Assembly: GCA_016744555.1 (NCBI GenBank)
Contig: JADGED010000097.1
Coordinates: 1-9,050, forward strand
Direction of reading: 5' to 3'
DNA from: Desulfuromonadaceae bacterium
GTDB lineage: Bacteria; Desulfobacterota; Desulfuromonadia; Desulfuromonadales; Geopsychrobacteraceae
Length of the DNA stretch: 9,050 nt
The position numbers and the translations under genes are program-made. Of this stretch, positions 1 through 6,558 are shown in pieces (within the stretch, counting starts at the first letter, position 1; the number at the start of each line of letters is the position of its first letter). Under the pieces are notes generated by a model that saw only the letters and a program-made list of their open reading frames with translations, had not been told where the DNA came from and made no database searches.

Positions 1-1798
1 GGTAAGTAATATTACCTTCCAGGGAAATCAGGTAAGTGGTTTATATGCTGATGGTACCAAGTTTCAGACTCACGCTCCTCGTGATGAGCAACTGATTCCA
101 GAGTTGAAAGAAAAGGGTATTGTCATTGAGGCGAAGCCTGTTGATGATCAAGGCTTTTGGTTCACCTTGTTAATCTCCTGGGGCCCTATTTTGTTGTTAA
201 TTGCGGTATGGATCTTCTTCATGCGGCAAATGCAAGGTGGTGGCGGTAAAGCGATGAGCTTTGGTAAGAGTAAAGCTAAATTGTTGACCGACACTCAAGG
301 GATGGTAACGTTCAAAGATGTTGCTGGTGTCGATGAAGCTAAGCAAGAACTCGAAGAGGTTGTCGAGTTTCTGAAAGATCCGAAAAAGTTCACTAAACTC
401 GGCGGTAAGATTCCTAAAGGGGTCTTGTTGGTCGGCTCTCCTGGTACCGGTAAAACGTTATTGGCTCGTTCTGTTGCTGGTGAGGCAGGGGTTCCATTCT
501 TTACCATCTCCGGTTCCGACTTTGTCGAAATGTTCGTTGGTGTTGGTGCTAGTCGGGTGCGTGATTTGTTTCAGCAGGGCAAAAAGAATGCTCCATGTAT
601 CATCTTTATAGATGAGATCGATGCTGTTGGTCGTCATCGTGGTGCCGGCCTTGGCGGTGGTCACGATGAGCGTGAGCAAACCCTGAACCAGTTATTGGTT
701 GAGATGGATGGGTTTGAGTCCAACGAGGGTGTTATCCTTGTTGCAGCTACCAACCGTCCTGATGTTCTTGACCCTGCTTTGTTACGTCCTGGCCGTTTTG
801 ACCGTCAGGTTATGGTGCCACGCCCAGATATTAAGGGGCGCCATAAAATCCTTACCGTACACTCTCGTAAAGTACCAATGGATGACGAGGTTAATCTTGA
901 AGTTATTGCTAAAGCGACCCCAGGGTTCTCTGGTGCTGATTTGGCTAACTTGATTAATGAAGCCGCATTGTTGGCCGCACGTTCAAATAAAACCAAAGTT
1001 GATCGTGATGATTTTGAAGCAGCTAAAGACAAAGTATTGATGGGGGCAGAGCGTCGCTCTATGGTTATTACCCCGGCGGAGAAAAAAGTTACTGCTTACC
1101 ATGAAGCTGGACATGCTTTGGTCTCTTTGCTTACTCCTGAGTCAGATCCCGTGCACAAGGTGTCAATTATTCCGCGTGGACGTGCCATGGGTGTTACCAT
1201 GTACCTGCCGACTGAAGAAAAATATAGTGAGACTGCAAAAGGATTACATATCCGAATTAGATCTTTGCTGGGTGGTAGAATTGCAGAAGAATTAACTTTT
1301 GAATCGGTTACCAGCGGTGCTAGCAATGACCTAGAACGTGTAACTGCAATTGCTCGTAAGATGGTGTGTGAGTGGGGCATGAGCGAAAAAATTGGCCCGA
1401 TGGTATTTGGTGAAAAAGAGGGCGAAGTGTTCCTTGGGAAAGATATGGGACATGCGAAAAATTACAGTGAGGCAACAGCTGTAGACCTTGATAACGAAAT
1501 TCGCCGGATGATTAATGAAAATTATGAAACGACTCGCACGTTACTTAAAGAGAACCAAGACAAGTTGATCGCGTTATCAGAGCTCTTACTAGAAAAAGAG
1601 ACAATGGAAAGTGATGAGATACTTGCCGTAGTTTTCCCTGACGGGGTCCCAAGTTATTTGGTCCCTAAAGTAGATAATACTGTGTTCGATGATGCCTCGA
1701 CGGCCGATGCTGAGACAGTTGTTGCCGCAGATGCTTCTGCACCAGTTGTAGAACCTGTCACTGATGCAGCAAATGAGGATGATGCACCGCAGTCGTGA
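1..1798 (+). CDS. ftsH: ATP-dependent zinc metalloprotease FtsH (3' portion, start lies upstream of window)
   Basis: FtsH is a membrane-anchored hexameric AAA+ protease that degrades misfolded membrane proteins and short-lived regulators. The frame is open from base 2, so the gene is cut at its 5' end; 598 residues are visible. The TTG at 104 is an internal Leu, because the preceding codons read as the FtsH periplasmic domain. In order: periplasmic segment (2-154), second membrane helix (about 155-223) followed by the MRQMQGGGG linker, Walker A GSPGTGKT (434-457), pore loop FVEMFVGVGASR, Walker B with DEID (611-622), second region of homology ending RPGRFDRQ (743-805), zinc-binding HEAGH (1100-1114) and TSGASND with the expected third zinc ligand Asp. 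The Walker A has Ser where GPPGTGKT is usual; the nucleotide-binding Gly-Lys-Thr is intact. About the last 35 residues form an Ala/Asp/Glu-rich, probably disordered tail. It overlaps folP by 4 nt. Identification is secure. Confidence 0.98.
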   Translation, partial: VSNITFQGNQVSGLYADGTKFQTHAPRDEQLIPELKEKGIVIEAKPVDDQGFWFTLLISWGPILLLIAVWIFFMRQMQGGGGKAMSFGKSKAKLLTDTQGMVTFKDVAGVDEAKQELEEVVEFLKDPKKFTKLGGKIPKGVLLVGSPGTGKTLLARSVAGEAGVPFFTISGSDFVEMFVGVGASRVRDLFQQGKKNAPCIIFIDEIDAVGRHRGAGLGGGHDEREQTLNQLLVEMDGFESNEGVILVAATNRPDVLDPALLRPGRFDRQVMVPRPDIKGRHKILTVHSRKVPMDDEVNLEVIAKATPGFSGADLANLINEAALLAARSNKTKVDRDDFEAAKDKVLMGAERRSMVITPAEKKVTAYHEAGHALVSLLTPESDPVHKVSIIPRGRAMGVTMYLPTEEKYSETAKGLHIRIRSLLGGRIAEELTFESVTSGASNDLERVTAIARKMVCEWGMSEKIGPMVFGEKEGEVFLGKDMGHAKNYSEATAVDLDNEIRRMINENYETTRTLLKENQDKLIALSELLLEKETMESDEILAVVFPDGVPSYLVPKVDNTVFDDASTADAETVVAADASAPVVEPVTDAANEDDAPQS

Positions 1799-2655
1799 TT
1801 TTGTCTGCGGTAAAAGAGCTCATTGGACGTGATTGTAGCTTAGATTTATCCAAGCCGGCCATTATGGGGGTGCTAAATGCTACCCCCGATTCTTTCTATG
1901 ATGGTGGTCGCTACAATGTGACGCAAGTAGCCGTTGAGCGTGGCTTGGAAATGGCGCTCGACGGAGCTGCAATACTTGATATCGGTGGTGAAAGTACCCG
2001 CCCCGGGGCGGCGGCAGTCAGTATAGAAGAAGAGTTGAATCGGGTAATCCCAGTAATTGAAGGCTTGCGACGAAAAACCGATTTACCCATTTCAATTGAT
2101 ACAAGTAAGGGGCAAGTTGCTCGGGAAGCCATGGCTGCGGGAGCAAACTTTATTAACGATATTAGTGGCCTTAGTTTTGATCCAAATATGGCTGCAGTTG
2201 CTGCAGAGAGTGGAGCTGGTTTGTTTTTAATGCATACCAGTGGTCGCCCTGAGATTATGCAGCAGCAAACTAATTATCAAGACTTGGTAGCTGAAGTAAT
2301 AGCTAGTTTGAGCCATAGCATTGAGCTAGCTGTTTCGGCAGGAATTGCATATAACCGTTTAGCGGTTGATCCAGGGATTGGATTTGGTAAAACTGTCGTT
2401 GGAAACCTCGAGATACTACGCTATTTAGAGCAGTTCCACCAACTGGGTTGCCCTGTATTATTAGGAACTTCGCGCAAGAGTTTTATCGGTACAATAACGG
2501 GTTGCGATAACCCGAATGACCGTTTAGCAGGAAGTTTGGCGACTATAGCTCTTGGGGTAAATAATGGCGTGCAGTTGTTTCGTGTTCACGATGTTGCTCC
2601 GGCTCGCAAGGCTGCAATGGTAGCTTGGGCAATAAGGGAGCAACAAATACCATAA
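1795..2655 (+). CDS. folP: Dihydropteroate synthase
   Basis: This enzyme condenses p-aminobenzoate with 6-hydroxymethyl-7,8-dihydropterin diphosphate to dihydropteroate in folate synthesis and is the sulfonamide target. The 286-residue protein is normal length for a single-domain DHPS. It has the signature MGVLNATPDSFYDGG (residues 24-38), DIGGESTRPGA (62-72), SIDTSKG with pterin-site Asp102, NDISG with Asn121, DPGIGFGKT with Asp192, GTSRKSF with Lys228, and the terminal RVHDV with Arg263 and His265. All pterin and phosphate ligands known from the family are present. The start is GTG at 1795, overlapping the ftsH stop as GTGA, which implies translational coupling; the nearest Shine-Dalgarno-like GAGG (1775-1778) is too far away to be convincing. 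The ftsH-folP pairing is also seen in Escherichia coli, followed there directly by glmM, whereas here cdaA and cdaR come between. Confidence 0.97.
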   Translation: MILSAVKELIGRDCSLDLSKPAIMGVLNATPDSFYDGGRYNVTQVAVERGLEMALDGAAILDIGGESTRPGAAAVSIEEELNRVIPVIEGLRRKTDLPISIDTSKGQVAREAMAAGANFINDISGLSFDPNMAAVAAESGAGLFLMHTSGRPEIMQQQTNYQDLVAEVIASLSHSIELAVSAGIAYNRLAVDPGIGFGKTVVGNLEILRYLEQFHQLGCPVLLGTSRKSFIGTITGCDNPNDRLAGSLATIALGVNNGVQLFRVHDVAPARKAAMVAWAIREQQIP

Positions 2656-2733
2656 AATTCTCTTAAAAACTTTTATCTCAATTGCTTGCGTAGTTGGGGT
2701 TGTTTCTATTTTTTAATCTATCAATAACTGCTG

Positions 2734-2738
2734 GGTGA
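2734..2738 (+). promoter_or_regulatory. Ribosome binding site deciding the cdaA start
   Basis: GGTGA lies 5 nt before ATG 2744 and pairs with the 16S tail. It overlaps the in-frame GTG at 2735, which itself has no purine-rich sequence upstream, so ATG 2744 is the better start. Confidence 0.5.
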
Positions 2739-2743
2739 CTGTA

Positions 2744-3538
2744 ATGCTTGATGTCCTTACCAATATCCGTCCACTAGATATTCTGGATGTCACGGTTGTT
2801 GCTTTTATAATATACCGTATTATCTTGTTGATCCGCGGCACTAGAGCGGTGCAAATGTTGTTTGGATTGGCCGTTATCTTTGCGGTATATGTCGGTTCAC
2901 GGGTTGGAGGACTCCATACCCTCGATTGGTTGTTAAGTAACTTTCTCTCCTCAATTATCCTCGTTATCGTTGTAATTTTTCAGAATGATATCCGTCGTGC
3001 GTTAATCCATGTTGGTCGAAATCCATTTTTTGGCAGCTTGACTCTAGATGAAGAATCGATCGCTATTGATGAGCTGGTTAAAGCTTGCGGTATTTTAGGT
3101 GGACGCAAAATTGGGGCTTTAATTGTCGTTGAACGGGAAAATGGGATTAATGATGTTTTAGAATCCGGTACCACTATTGATGCTCGTATTACCTGTGAAC
3201 TAATACGGTCAATTTTTATGCCTTCGTCGCCAATCCATGATGGTGCATTAGTTGTTCAGCATGGTCGTTTGTCTAAAGCAGGTTGTTTTCTGCCGTTGAG
3301 TAGAGGGTTAGATTTAACGAAGGATCTTGGCACTCGGCATCGCGCGGCGTTAGGTCTTACCGAGTTGTCAGATGCTGTCGCCATTGTTGTTTCGGAGGAA
3401 ACAGGCAATATTTCCGTTGCGGTTAATGGCGGCATGACTAGAAATCTAGACACAACAAGCTTGAAAAAAGTTCTCGGTCGCTTGCTTGAACCCCGGAAGA
3501 TAAAAACTCAAAAAAACAAGCAGAAGAAGAAAGGATAG
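2744..3538 (+). CDS. cdaA: Membrane-bound diadenylate cyclase CdaA (DisA_N/DAC domain)
   Basis: CdaA makes cyclic di-AMP from two ATP, a second messenger that controls potassium and osmolyte uptake and cell-wall homeostasis in many bacteria. With the ATG start the protein is 264 residues. Three N-terminal membrane helices lie at roughly 14-31, 38-54 and 63-81, including the family-typical IIYRIILLIRGTRAVQ. The cytosolic DAC domain follows, with the catalytic DGA motif at 166-168 (nt 3239-3247) and the RHR motif at 198-200 (nt 3335-3343), both intact, so activity is expected. An in-frame GTG at 2735 would add three residues. The C-terminus is a lysine-rich tail encoded by an A-rich stretch. 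An 88-nt gap separates it from folP; cdaR follows 4 nt after its stop. The cdaA-cdaR-glmM order is the conserved c-di-AMP module known best from Firmicutes and matches the encoded proteins here. Confidence 0.96.
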   Translation: MLDVLTNIRPLDILDVTVVAFIIYRIILLIRGTRAVQMLFGLAVIFAVYVGSRVGGLHTLDWLLSNFLSSIILVIVVIFQNDIRRALIHVGRNPFFGSLTLDEESIAIDELVKACGILGGRKIGALIVVERENGINDVLESGTTIDARITCELIRSIFMPSSPIHDGALVVQHGRLSKAGCFLPLSRGLDLTKDLGTRHRAALGLTELSDAVAIVVSEETGNISVAVNGGMTRNLDTTSLKKVLGRLLEPRKIKTQKNKQKKKG

Positions 3539-3542
3539 GGTG

Positions 3543-4265
3543 ATGTTCAAGTTATTAACCAACAACTGGACATTTAAGGTCACGTCTATACTTTTTGCGC
3601 TGGTTTTGTGGATGTTTATAATGGGGGAGCGGCGGCTAGAGGTTAGTTATAGGGTTCCACTAGAATTACAGAATATCCCTGAAGAGTTGATGATTGCAAG
3701 TGATACTCCGAGGATGGTTGATATTAGAATTAGTGGGCCGAGGACTTTGCAAATGAAAATTAGCCCCAGTGATATCAGCATCGTCGTTGATCTTGCCGAT
3801 TTACAACCTGGATTGACAACCGTTAAGGGGTTGGAAGAAAGGCTTAATCTTTCTAATGGTCTAAAGGTTACTCGTCTGTCACCATCATACATTGATTTGA
3901 AATTAGACCGCATCAAAGAAAAATCTGTGCCGATAAAAGTTGTTTTGGACGGTGAGCCTTTACCAGGATTTAAACGTGGTAAAGTTAAGGTGGTCCCTGC
4001 TGATGTAGTTATTAAAGGCGCTGAAACTGAGTTGAAAAGTGTGGTGAAAGTGATAACTGAAGCGATAGATTTAAGTGGTGTCAATGAAAGTTTCTCACTC
4101 ATTGTTCCGTTAGTTCATGAAGGTACTTATACTAGTTTTAAAAATGAAAAGACGGCTGAAATTCAGGTTGAAATTATCCAACTTGAACCGTCAGCTAACA
4201 AAATAGATGATAATGTAGAGCAACAATCTACTTTGAAGAAAGGGGAAGGGGTTAATGAAAGATAA
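3543..4265 (+). CDS. cdaR: YbbR-domain protein, CdaA regulator CdaR
   Basis: This is a single-pass membrane protein whose extracytoplasmic YbbR domains are known in Firmicutes to regulate the neighbouring diadenylate cyclase. The 240-residue protein begins with a short cytoplasmic stretch (LLTNNWTFKVTS) typical of the family and one membrane helix (about residues 12-28). Two beta-rich YbbR repeats follow, near 33-118 and 125-210, the second containing PLPGFKRGKVKVVPADVVIKG-like sequence where the family has its G-x-V-x-V-x-P core. A charged, low-complexity tail ends the protein. Firmicute CdaR usually carries more repeats (four in Bacillus subtilis), so this is a short form. AAGGA at 3531-3535 sits 7 nt before ATG 3543; a GTG at 3540 is in frame but too close to that site. 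It overlaps glmM by 11 nt. The regulatory role is inferred from context and family. Confidence 0.9.
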   Translation: MFKLLTNNWTFKVTSILFALVLWMFIMGERRLEVSYRVPLELQNIPEELMIASDTPRMVDIRISGPRTLQMKISPSDISIVVDLADLQPGLTTVKGLEERLNLSNGLKVTRLSPSYIDLKLDRIKEKSVPIKVVLDGEPLPGFKRGKVKVVPADVVIKGAETELKSVVKVITEAIDLSGVNESFSLIVPLVHEGTYTSFKNEKTAEIQVEIIQLEPSANKIDDNVEQQSTLKKGEGVNER

Positions 4266-5619
4266 GAAGAAATTATTTGGCACCGATGGAGTTCGAGGTG
4301 TTGCTAATATAGAACCAATGACAACAGAAATGGCTATGCAGCTTGGTCGAGCCGCTGCATTTGTATTTAAAAAAGGTGGTAAGCGTCGTCATCGGATAGT
4401 TATCGGTAAAGATACTAGATTGTCCGGTTATATGATAGAAAATGCACTGGTTGCAGGGATCTGTTCTATGGGGGTTGACGTGTTAGTGGTTGGCCCACTG
4501 CCAACCCCTGGAATTGCATTTATTACCTCCTCGATGCGTGCTGACGCAGGGGTGGTAATTAGTGCTTCGCATAATGCATATCAAGATAATGGAATAAAAT
4601 TCTTTTCCAATAACGGTTATAAGTTGCCAGATGATTTAGAATTGAAGATTGAAGATCTTATTATCAACAATCGTCTCGATGAATTGCGCCCAATTGCCGA
4701 TGAAGTTGGTAAAGCTTACCGTATTGATGATGCTATTGGTCGCTATGTCGTGTTCTTGAAAAATACTTTTCCCAAAGATCTTGATCTCCAAGGCTTAAGA
4801 ATTGTACTTGATTGTGCCCATGGCGCCGGCTATAAGGTGGCTCCAGCAGTCTTAACTGAGCTTGGTGCAGAAGTGATTTGTATTGGGGTCGAACCAAATG
4901 GAACCAATATCAATGAAGGCTGTGGCTCAATGCACCCAGAGGTAATGGCGGAAAAGGTACGCGAATATCGTGCTGATCTTGGCATCGCTTTAGATGGTGA
5001 TGCTGACCGGGTAATCTTTGTTGATGACAAAGGGATCGAGGTAGATGGTGATCATATAATGGCACTTTGTGGCATTGACATGATCAAATCCGGACAACTC
5101 AATAAGAAAACTGTAGTTGCAACGGTGATGAGCAATATGGGGCTCGAAATTGCAATGAAAAAAGCTGGTGGTCAGGTAGTGCGAACTGATGTAGGTGATC
5201 GATATGTTGTCGAAGAGATGCGAAAAAACGGCTACAATCTCGGCGGTGAGCAATCTGGTCATATGATATTTTTAGATCACAATACTACCGGTGACGGTAT
5301 TCTTTCTGCTTTGCAGGTTTTAGCTATTATCCAGCGTGATGGCAAAAAGTTATCTGAGCTGGCTCAGGTAATGACCTCATTACCGCAAGTTTTAGTTAAT
5401 GTACGGGTTAAAAAGAAGGCAGATCTACAAAGCATTGCACCAGTCAAGAAGGTTATTGATGCAGTTGAAGCAGAACTTGGTGATAACGGGCGTGTACTGA
5501 TTCGTTACTCTGGTACAGAACCGCTGCTGCGCGTAATGATAGAAGGCGAAGATCAGGACCGCATTGAAGTGCTCGCCGACATGGTGGCAAGTGCAGTTCG
5601 TGATAGTTTGGGGGCGTAG
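4255..5619 (+). CDS. glmM: Phosphoglucosamine mutase
   Basis: GlmM interconverts glucosamine-6-phosphate and glucosamine-1-phosphate, feeding UDP-GlcNAc synthesis for peptidoglycan and LPS. The 454 residues match the family's usual length of about 445-455. Visible features are the N-terminal LFGTDGVRG, the active-site loop VISASHNAYQDNG with phospho-acceptor Ser105, the magnesium loop DGDADR (247-252), the sugar-binding GEQSGH (331-336) and the phosphate-binding RYSGTEP (417-423). The active-site loop has Ala where most phosphohexomutases have Pro (SASHNP). ATG 4255 lies inside the end of cdaR; AGGGG (4241-4245) and AAGGGG (4246-4251) give good ribosome binding, and the 11-nt overlap suggests coupling to cdaR. 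Firmicute GlmM binds CdaA and inhibits it; that interaction could exist here but the sequence alone does not show it. A 200-nt non-coding region follows. Confidence 0.97.
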   Translation: MKDKKKLFGTDGVRGVANIEPMTTEMAMQLGRAAAFVFKKGGKRRHRIVIGKDTRLSGYMIENALVAGICSMGVDVLVVGPLPTPGIAFITSSMRADAGVVISASHNAYQDNGIKFFSNNGYKLPDDLELKIEDLIINNRLDELRPIADEVGKAYRIDDAIGRYVVFLKNTFPKDLDLQGLRIVLDCAHGAGYKVAPAVLTELGAEVICIGVEPNGTNINEGCGSMHPEVMAEKVREYRADLGIALDGDADRVIFVDDKGIEVDGDHIMALCGIDMIKSGQLNKKTVVATVMSNMGLEIAMKKAGGQVVRTDVGDRYVVEEMRKNGYNLGGEQSGHMIFLDHNTTGDGILSALQVLAIIQRDGKKLSELAQVMTSLPQVLVNVRVKKKADLQSIAPVKKVIDAVEAELGDNGRVLIRYSGTEPLLRVMIEGEDQDRIEVLADMVASAVRDSLGA

Positions 5620-5658
5620 CTTGAAATGGTGCTAGCTTAACGGTATGTGTGGATCAAA

Positions 5659-5680
5659 GAGACGTTACGGGTAACGTCTC
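5659..5680. repeat. Perfect inverted repeat, possible terminator or operator
   Basis: GAGACGTTAC and GTAACGTCTC are exact reverse complements separated by GG. As RNA this would form a 9-bp stem with a CGGG tetraloop. It starts 40 nt after the glmM stop, which suits a terminator or RNA-stabilising hairpin, but no U-tract follows (the next bases are AGTTTCTC), so intrinsic termination is doubtful. The near-perfect dyad could equally be a protein-binding site. Confidence 0.75.
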
Positions 5681-5682
5681 AG

Positions 5683-5695
5683 TTTCTCATAGAAA
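5683..5695. repeat. Small inverted repeat (5-bp stem, 3-nt loop)
   Basis: TTTCT-CAT-AGAAA lies 2 nt after the larger inverted repeat. The stem is short and A/U-rich, so it is weak alone; it may simply be chance or part of a compound 3'-end structure for the glmM transcript. Confidence 0.35.
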
Positions 5696-5700
5696 GTCTT

Positions 5701-5751
5701 GGGACCGCCACGGTTCAGGGACAGTTATGGTTCAGGGACAGTTACGGTTTT
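5701..5751. repeat. Three tandem 17-bp repeats (GGGACAGTTAYGGTTCA-like)
   Basis: The copies are GGGACCGCCACGGTTCA (5701-5717), GGGACAGTTATGGTTCA (5718-5734) and GGGACAGTTACGGTTTT (5735-5751). Copies 2 and 3 differ at three positions, one internal and two at the end; copy 1 diverges in the middle, where it contains ACCG-CCA-CGGT, a short dyad. Strings of the GGGACAG type recur as dispersed repeats in Desulfuromonadia and other genomes, often near IS200-like (RAYT/Y1) transposase genes; that link is from memory and inference. No transposase is present in this window, so this could be a non-autonomous remnant or a set of tandem binding sites. Confidence 0.85.
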
Positions 5752-5806
5752 GCTGAGTGCTGTTGTTGCTGTAGCAGCTGCTCGATTAATCTAATACAGA
5801 AAAAAG

Positions 5807-5811
5807 TGGAG
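5807..5811 (+). promoter_or_regulatory. Ribosome binding site deciding the pdxJ TTG start
   Basis: TGGAG ends 8 nt before TTG 5820. No ATG or GTG lies in frame between this site and the conserved NVDHIATIR motif, so TTG is the only reasonable start. Confidence 0.65.
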
Positions 5812-5819
5812 TAAAAAAA

Positions 5820-6533
5820 TTGGCAAAACTTAGTGTCAACGTTGATCATATTGCTACAATTAGACAAGCGCGTGGGGTGGCAGAACCAGATCCCGTCGCT
5901 GCAGCCGTTATTGCCGAACTTGCCGGAGCCGATGGAATAACTATCCACCTCCGTGAAGATCGCCGCCACATTCAGGATAGAGATGTCGAGATACTTCGAC
6001 AGACCATAAAAACCCGGCTGAATCTGGAAATGGCATTGACCGATGAAATGGTTGCAATTGCTCTTAAAACACTTCCCGATTCGGTGACTTTTGTCCCAGA
6101 GGGTAGGCATGAACTTACCACCGAAGGTGGCCTTGATGTAATGTTGATGCAAAGCACCTTGCGGCAAAAGATATCTTTGTTAAAGCAAGCAGGGATTATT
6201 GTTAGTTTGTTTATTGAGCCAGATATTGAGCAAATTAAAGCGAGCCATAAAGTTGGTGCCGATTATATGGAAATCCATACTGGCAAATATTGTGAAGCAA
6301 GCACCGAAGCTGAACGAAACGAGCAACTGCGTCGGATTGAGTTAGCAATCAGTGCTGCGCGTAAACTTGGTCTTGGCATAAATGCGGGGCATGGCCTTGA
6401 TTATAGAAATATTACAGCAGTCGTTGCGTTGCCTGGAATCGAAGAGTTTAATATTGGTCATAGTATCGTTGCGCGGGCTTCTTTAGTCGGAATGGAGCGA
6501 GCCGTTGTTGACATGCTTGCATTAGTGAAATAA
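5820..6533 (+). CDS. pdxJ: Pyridoxine 5'-phosphate synthase
   Basis: PdxJ condenses 1-deoxy-D-xylulose-5-phosphate with 3-amino-2-oxopropyl phosphate to pyridoxine 5'-phosphate, the last ring-forming step of the DXP-dependent vitamin B6 route. The 237-residue protein is a standard-length TIM barrel. Visible motifs are NVDHIATIRQARG (7-19), ITIHLREDRRHI (40-51) with His43, NLEMA with Glu70, TFVPEGRHELTTEGG (90-104), GADYMEIHTGKY (146-157), INAGHGLDY with His191, and the C-terminal NIGHSIVARA phosphate-binding segment. His43, Glu70 and His191 correspond to E. coli His45, Glu72 and His193, all offset by two. Translation begins at TTG. It is the first gene after the 200-nt intergenic region, so it may head a second transcription unit; acpS follows after 25 nt. 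A pdxJ-acpS pair is common in proteobacteria. Confidence 0.97.
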   Translation: MAKLSVNVDHIATIRQARGVAEPDPVAAAVIAELAGADGITIHLREDRRHIQDRDVEILRQTIKTRLNLEMALTDEMVAIALKTLPDSVTFVPEGRHELTTEGGLDVMLMQSTLRQKISLLKQAGIIVSLFIEPDIEQIKASHKVGADYMEIHTGKYCEASTEAERNEQLRRIELAISAARKLGLGINAGHGLDYRNITAVVALPGIEEFNIGHSIVARASLVGMERAVVDMLALVK

Positions 6534-6546
6534 TTACGACAACTGC

Positions 6547-6553
6547 AAAGGGA
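6547..6553 (+). promoter_or_regulatory. Ribosome binding site deciding the acpS TTG start
   Basis: AAAGGGA lies 5 nt before TTG 6559 within the 25-nt gap after pdxJ. The conserved GIGTDL motif begins only four residues later, so no downstream start is possible. Confidence 0.65.
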
Positions 6554-6558
6554 CTACT

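Larger units (their letters stand above)
5620..5819. other. 200-nt intergenic region between glmM and pdxJ with several small repeats
   Basis: This is the longest non-coding stretch of the window. In order it holds a perfect inverted repeat (5659-5680), a small 5-bp hairpin TTTCT-CAT-AGAAA (5683-5695), three tandem 17-bp repeats (5701-5751) and a 10-bp palindrome AGCAGCTGCT (5773-5782), then the pdxJ ribosome binding site. I see no convincing ORF or tRNA. A promoter for the pdxJ block is plausible here, but no box pair with good sequence and spacing stands out: TTGTTG at 5763 with TAATCT at 5787 is the best and is weak. Confidence 0.7.

Noticed and set aside
104..106. TTG as the true start of ftsH
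   Set aside because: The upstream frame is open to base 2 and reads as the FtsH periplasmic domain, so the gene begins before the window.
699..953. Forward +1 frame ORF inside ftsH
   Set aside because: It overlaps the Walker B and second region of homology of ftsH; the hydrophobic translation is a frame shadow.
3647..4102. Antisense 151-codon ORF opposite cdaR
   Set aside because: It lies wholly within a confidently identified gene, its translation is Ser/Thr/Leu-rich without any recognisable domain, and it has no matching operon context.
5755..5783. Larger hairpin GAG-T-GCTG ... CAGC-TG-CTC before pdxJ
   Set aside because: It needs an asymmetric internal loop between 3-bp and 4-bp stems around a 12-nt loop, too weak to call as a structured element or riboswitch.
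5763..5797. Sigma-70 promoter for pdxJ (TTGTTG/TAATCT or TTGCTG/TAATAC)
   Set aside because: The -10 boxes match poorly and spacing is 18 or 20 nt; I keep it only as a possibility, not a feature.
5620..5819. Riboswitch, tRNA or CRISPR array in the glmM-pdxJ gap
   Set aside because: No cloverleaf, no conserved aptamer core, and the 17-bp units are contiguous without spacers, so none of these fits.
5742..6167. Antisense 141-codon ORF covering the pdxJ start and part of the intergenic region
   Set aside because: The product is unlike any family I know, rich in Cys, Phe and His in a way typical of antisense reading of a conserved gene, and most of it mirrors conserved pdxJ motifs.
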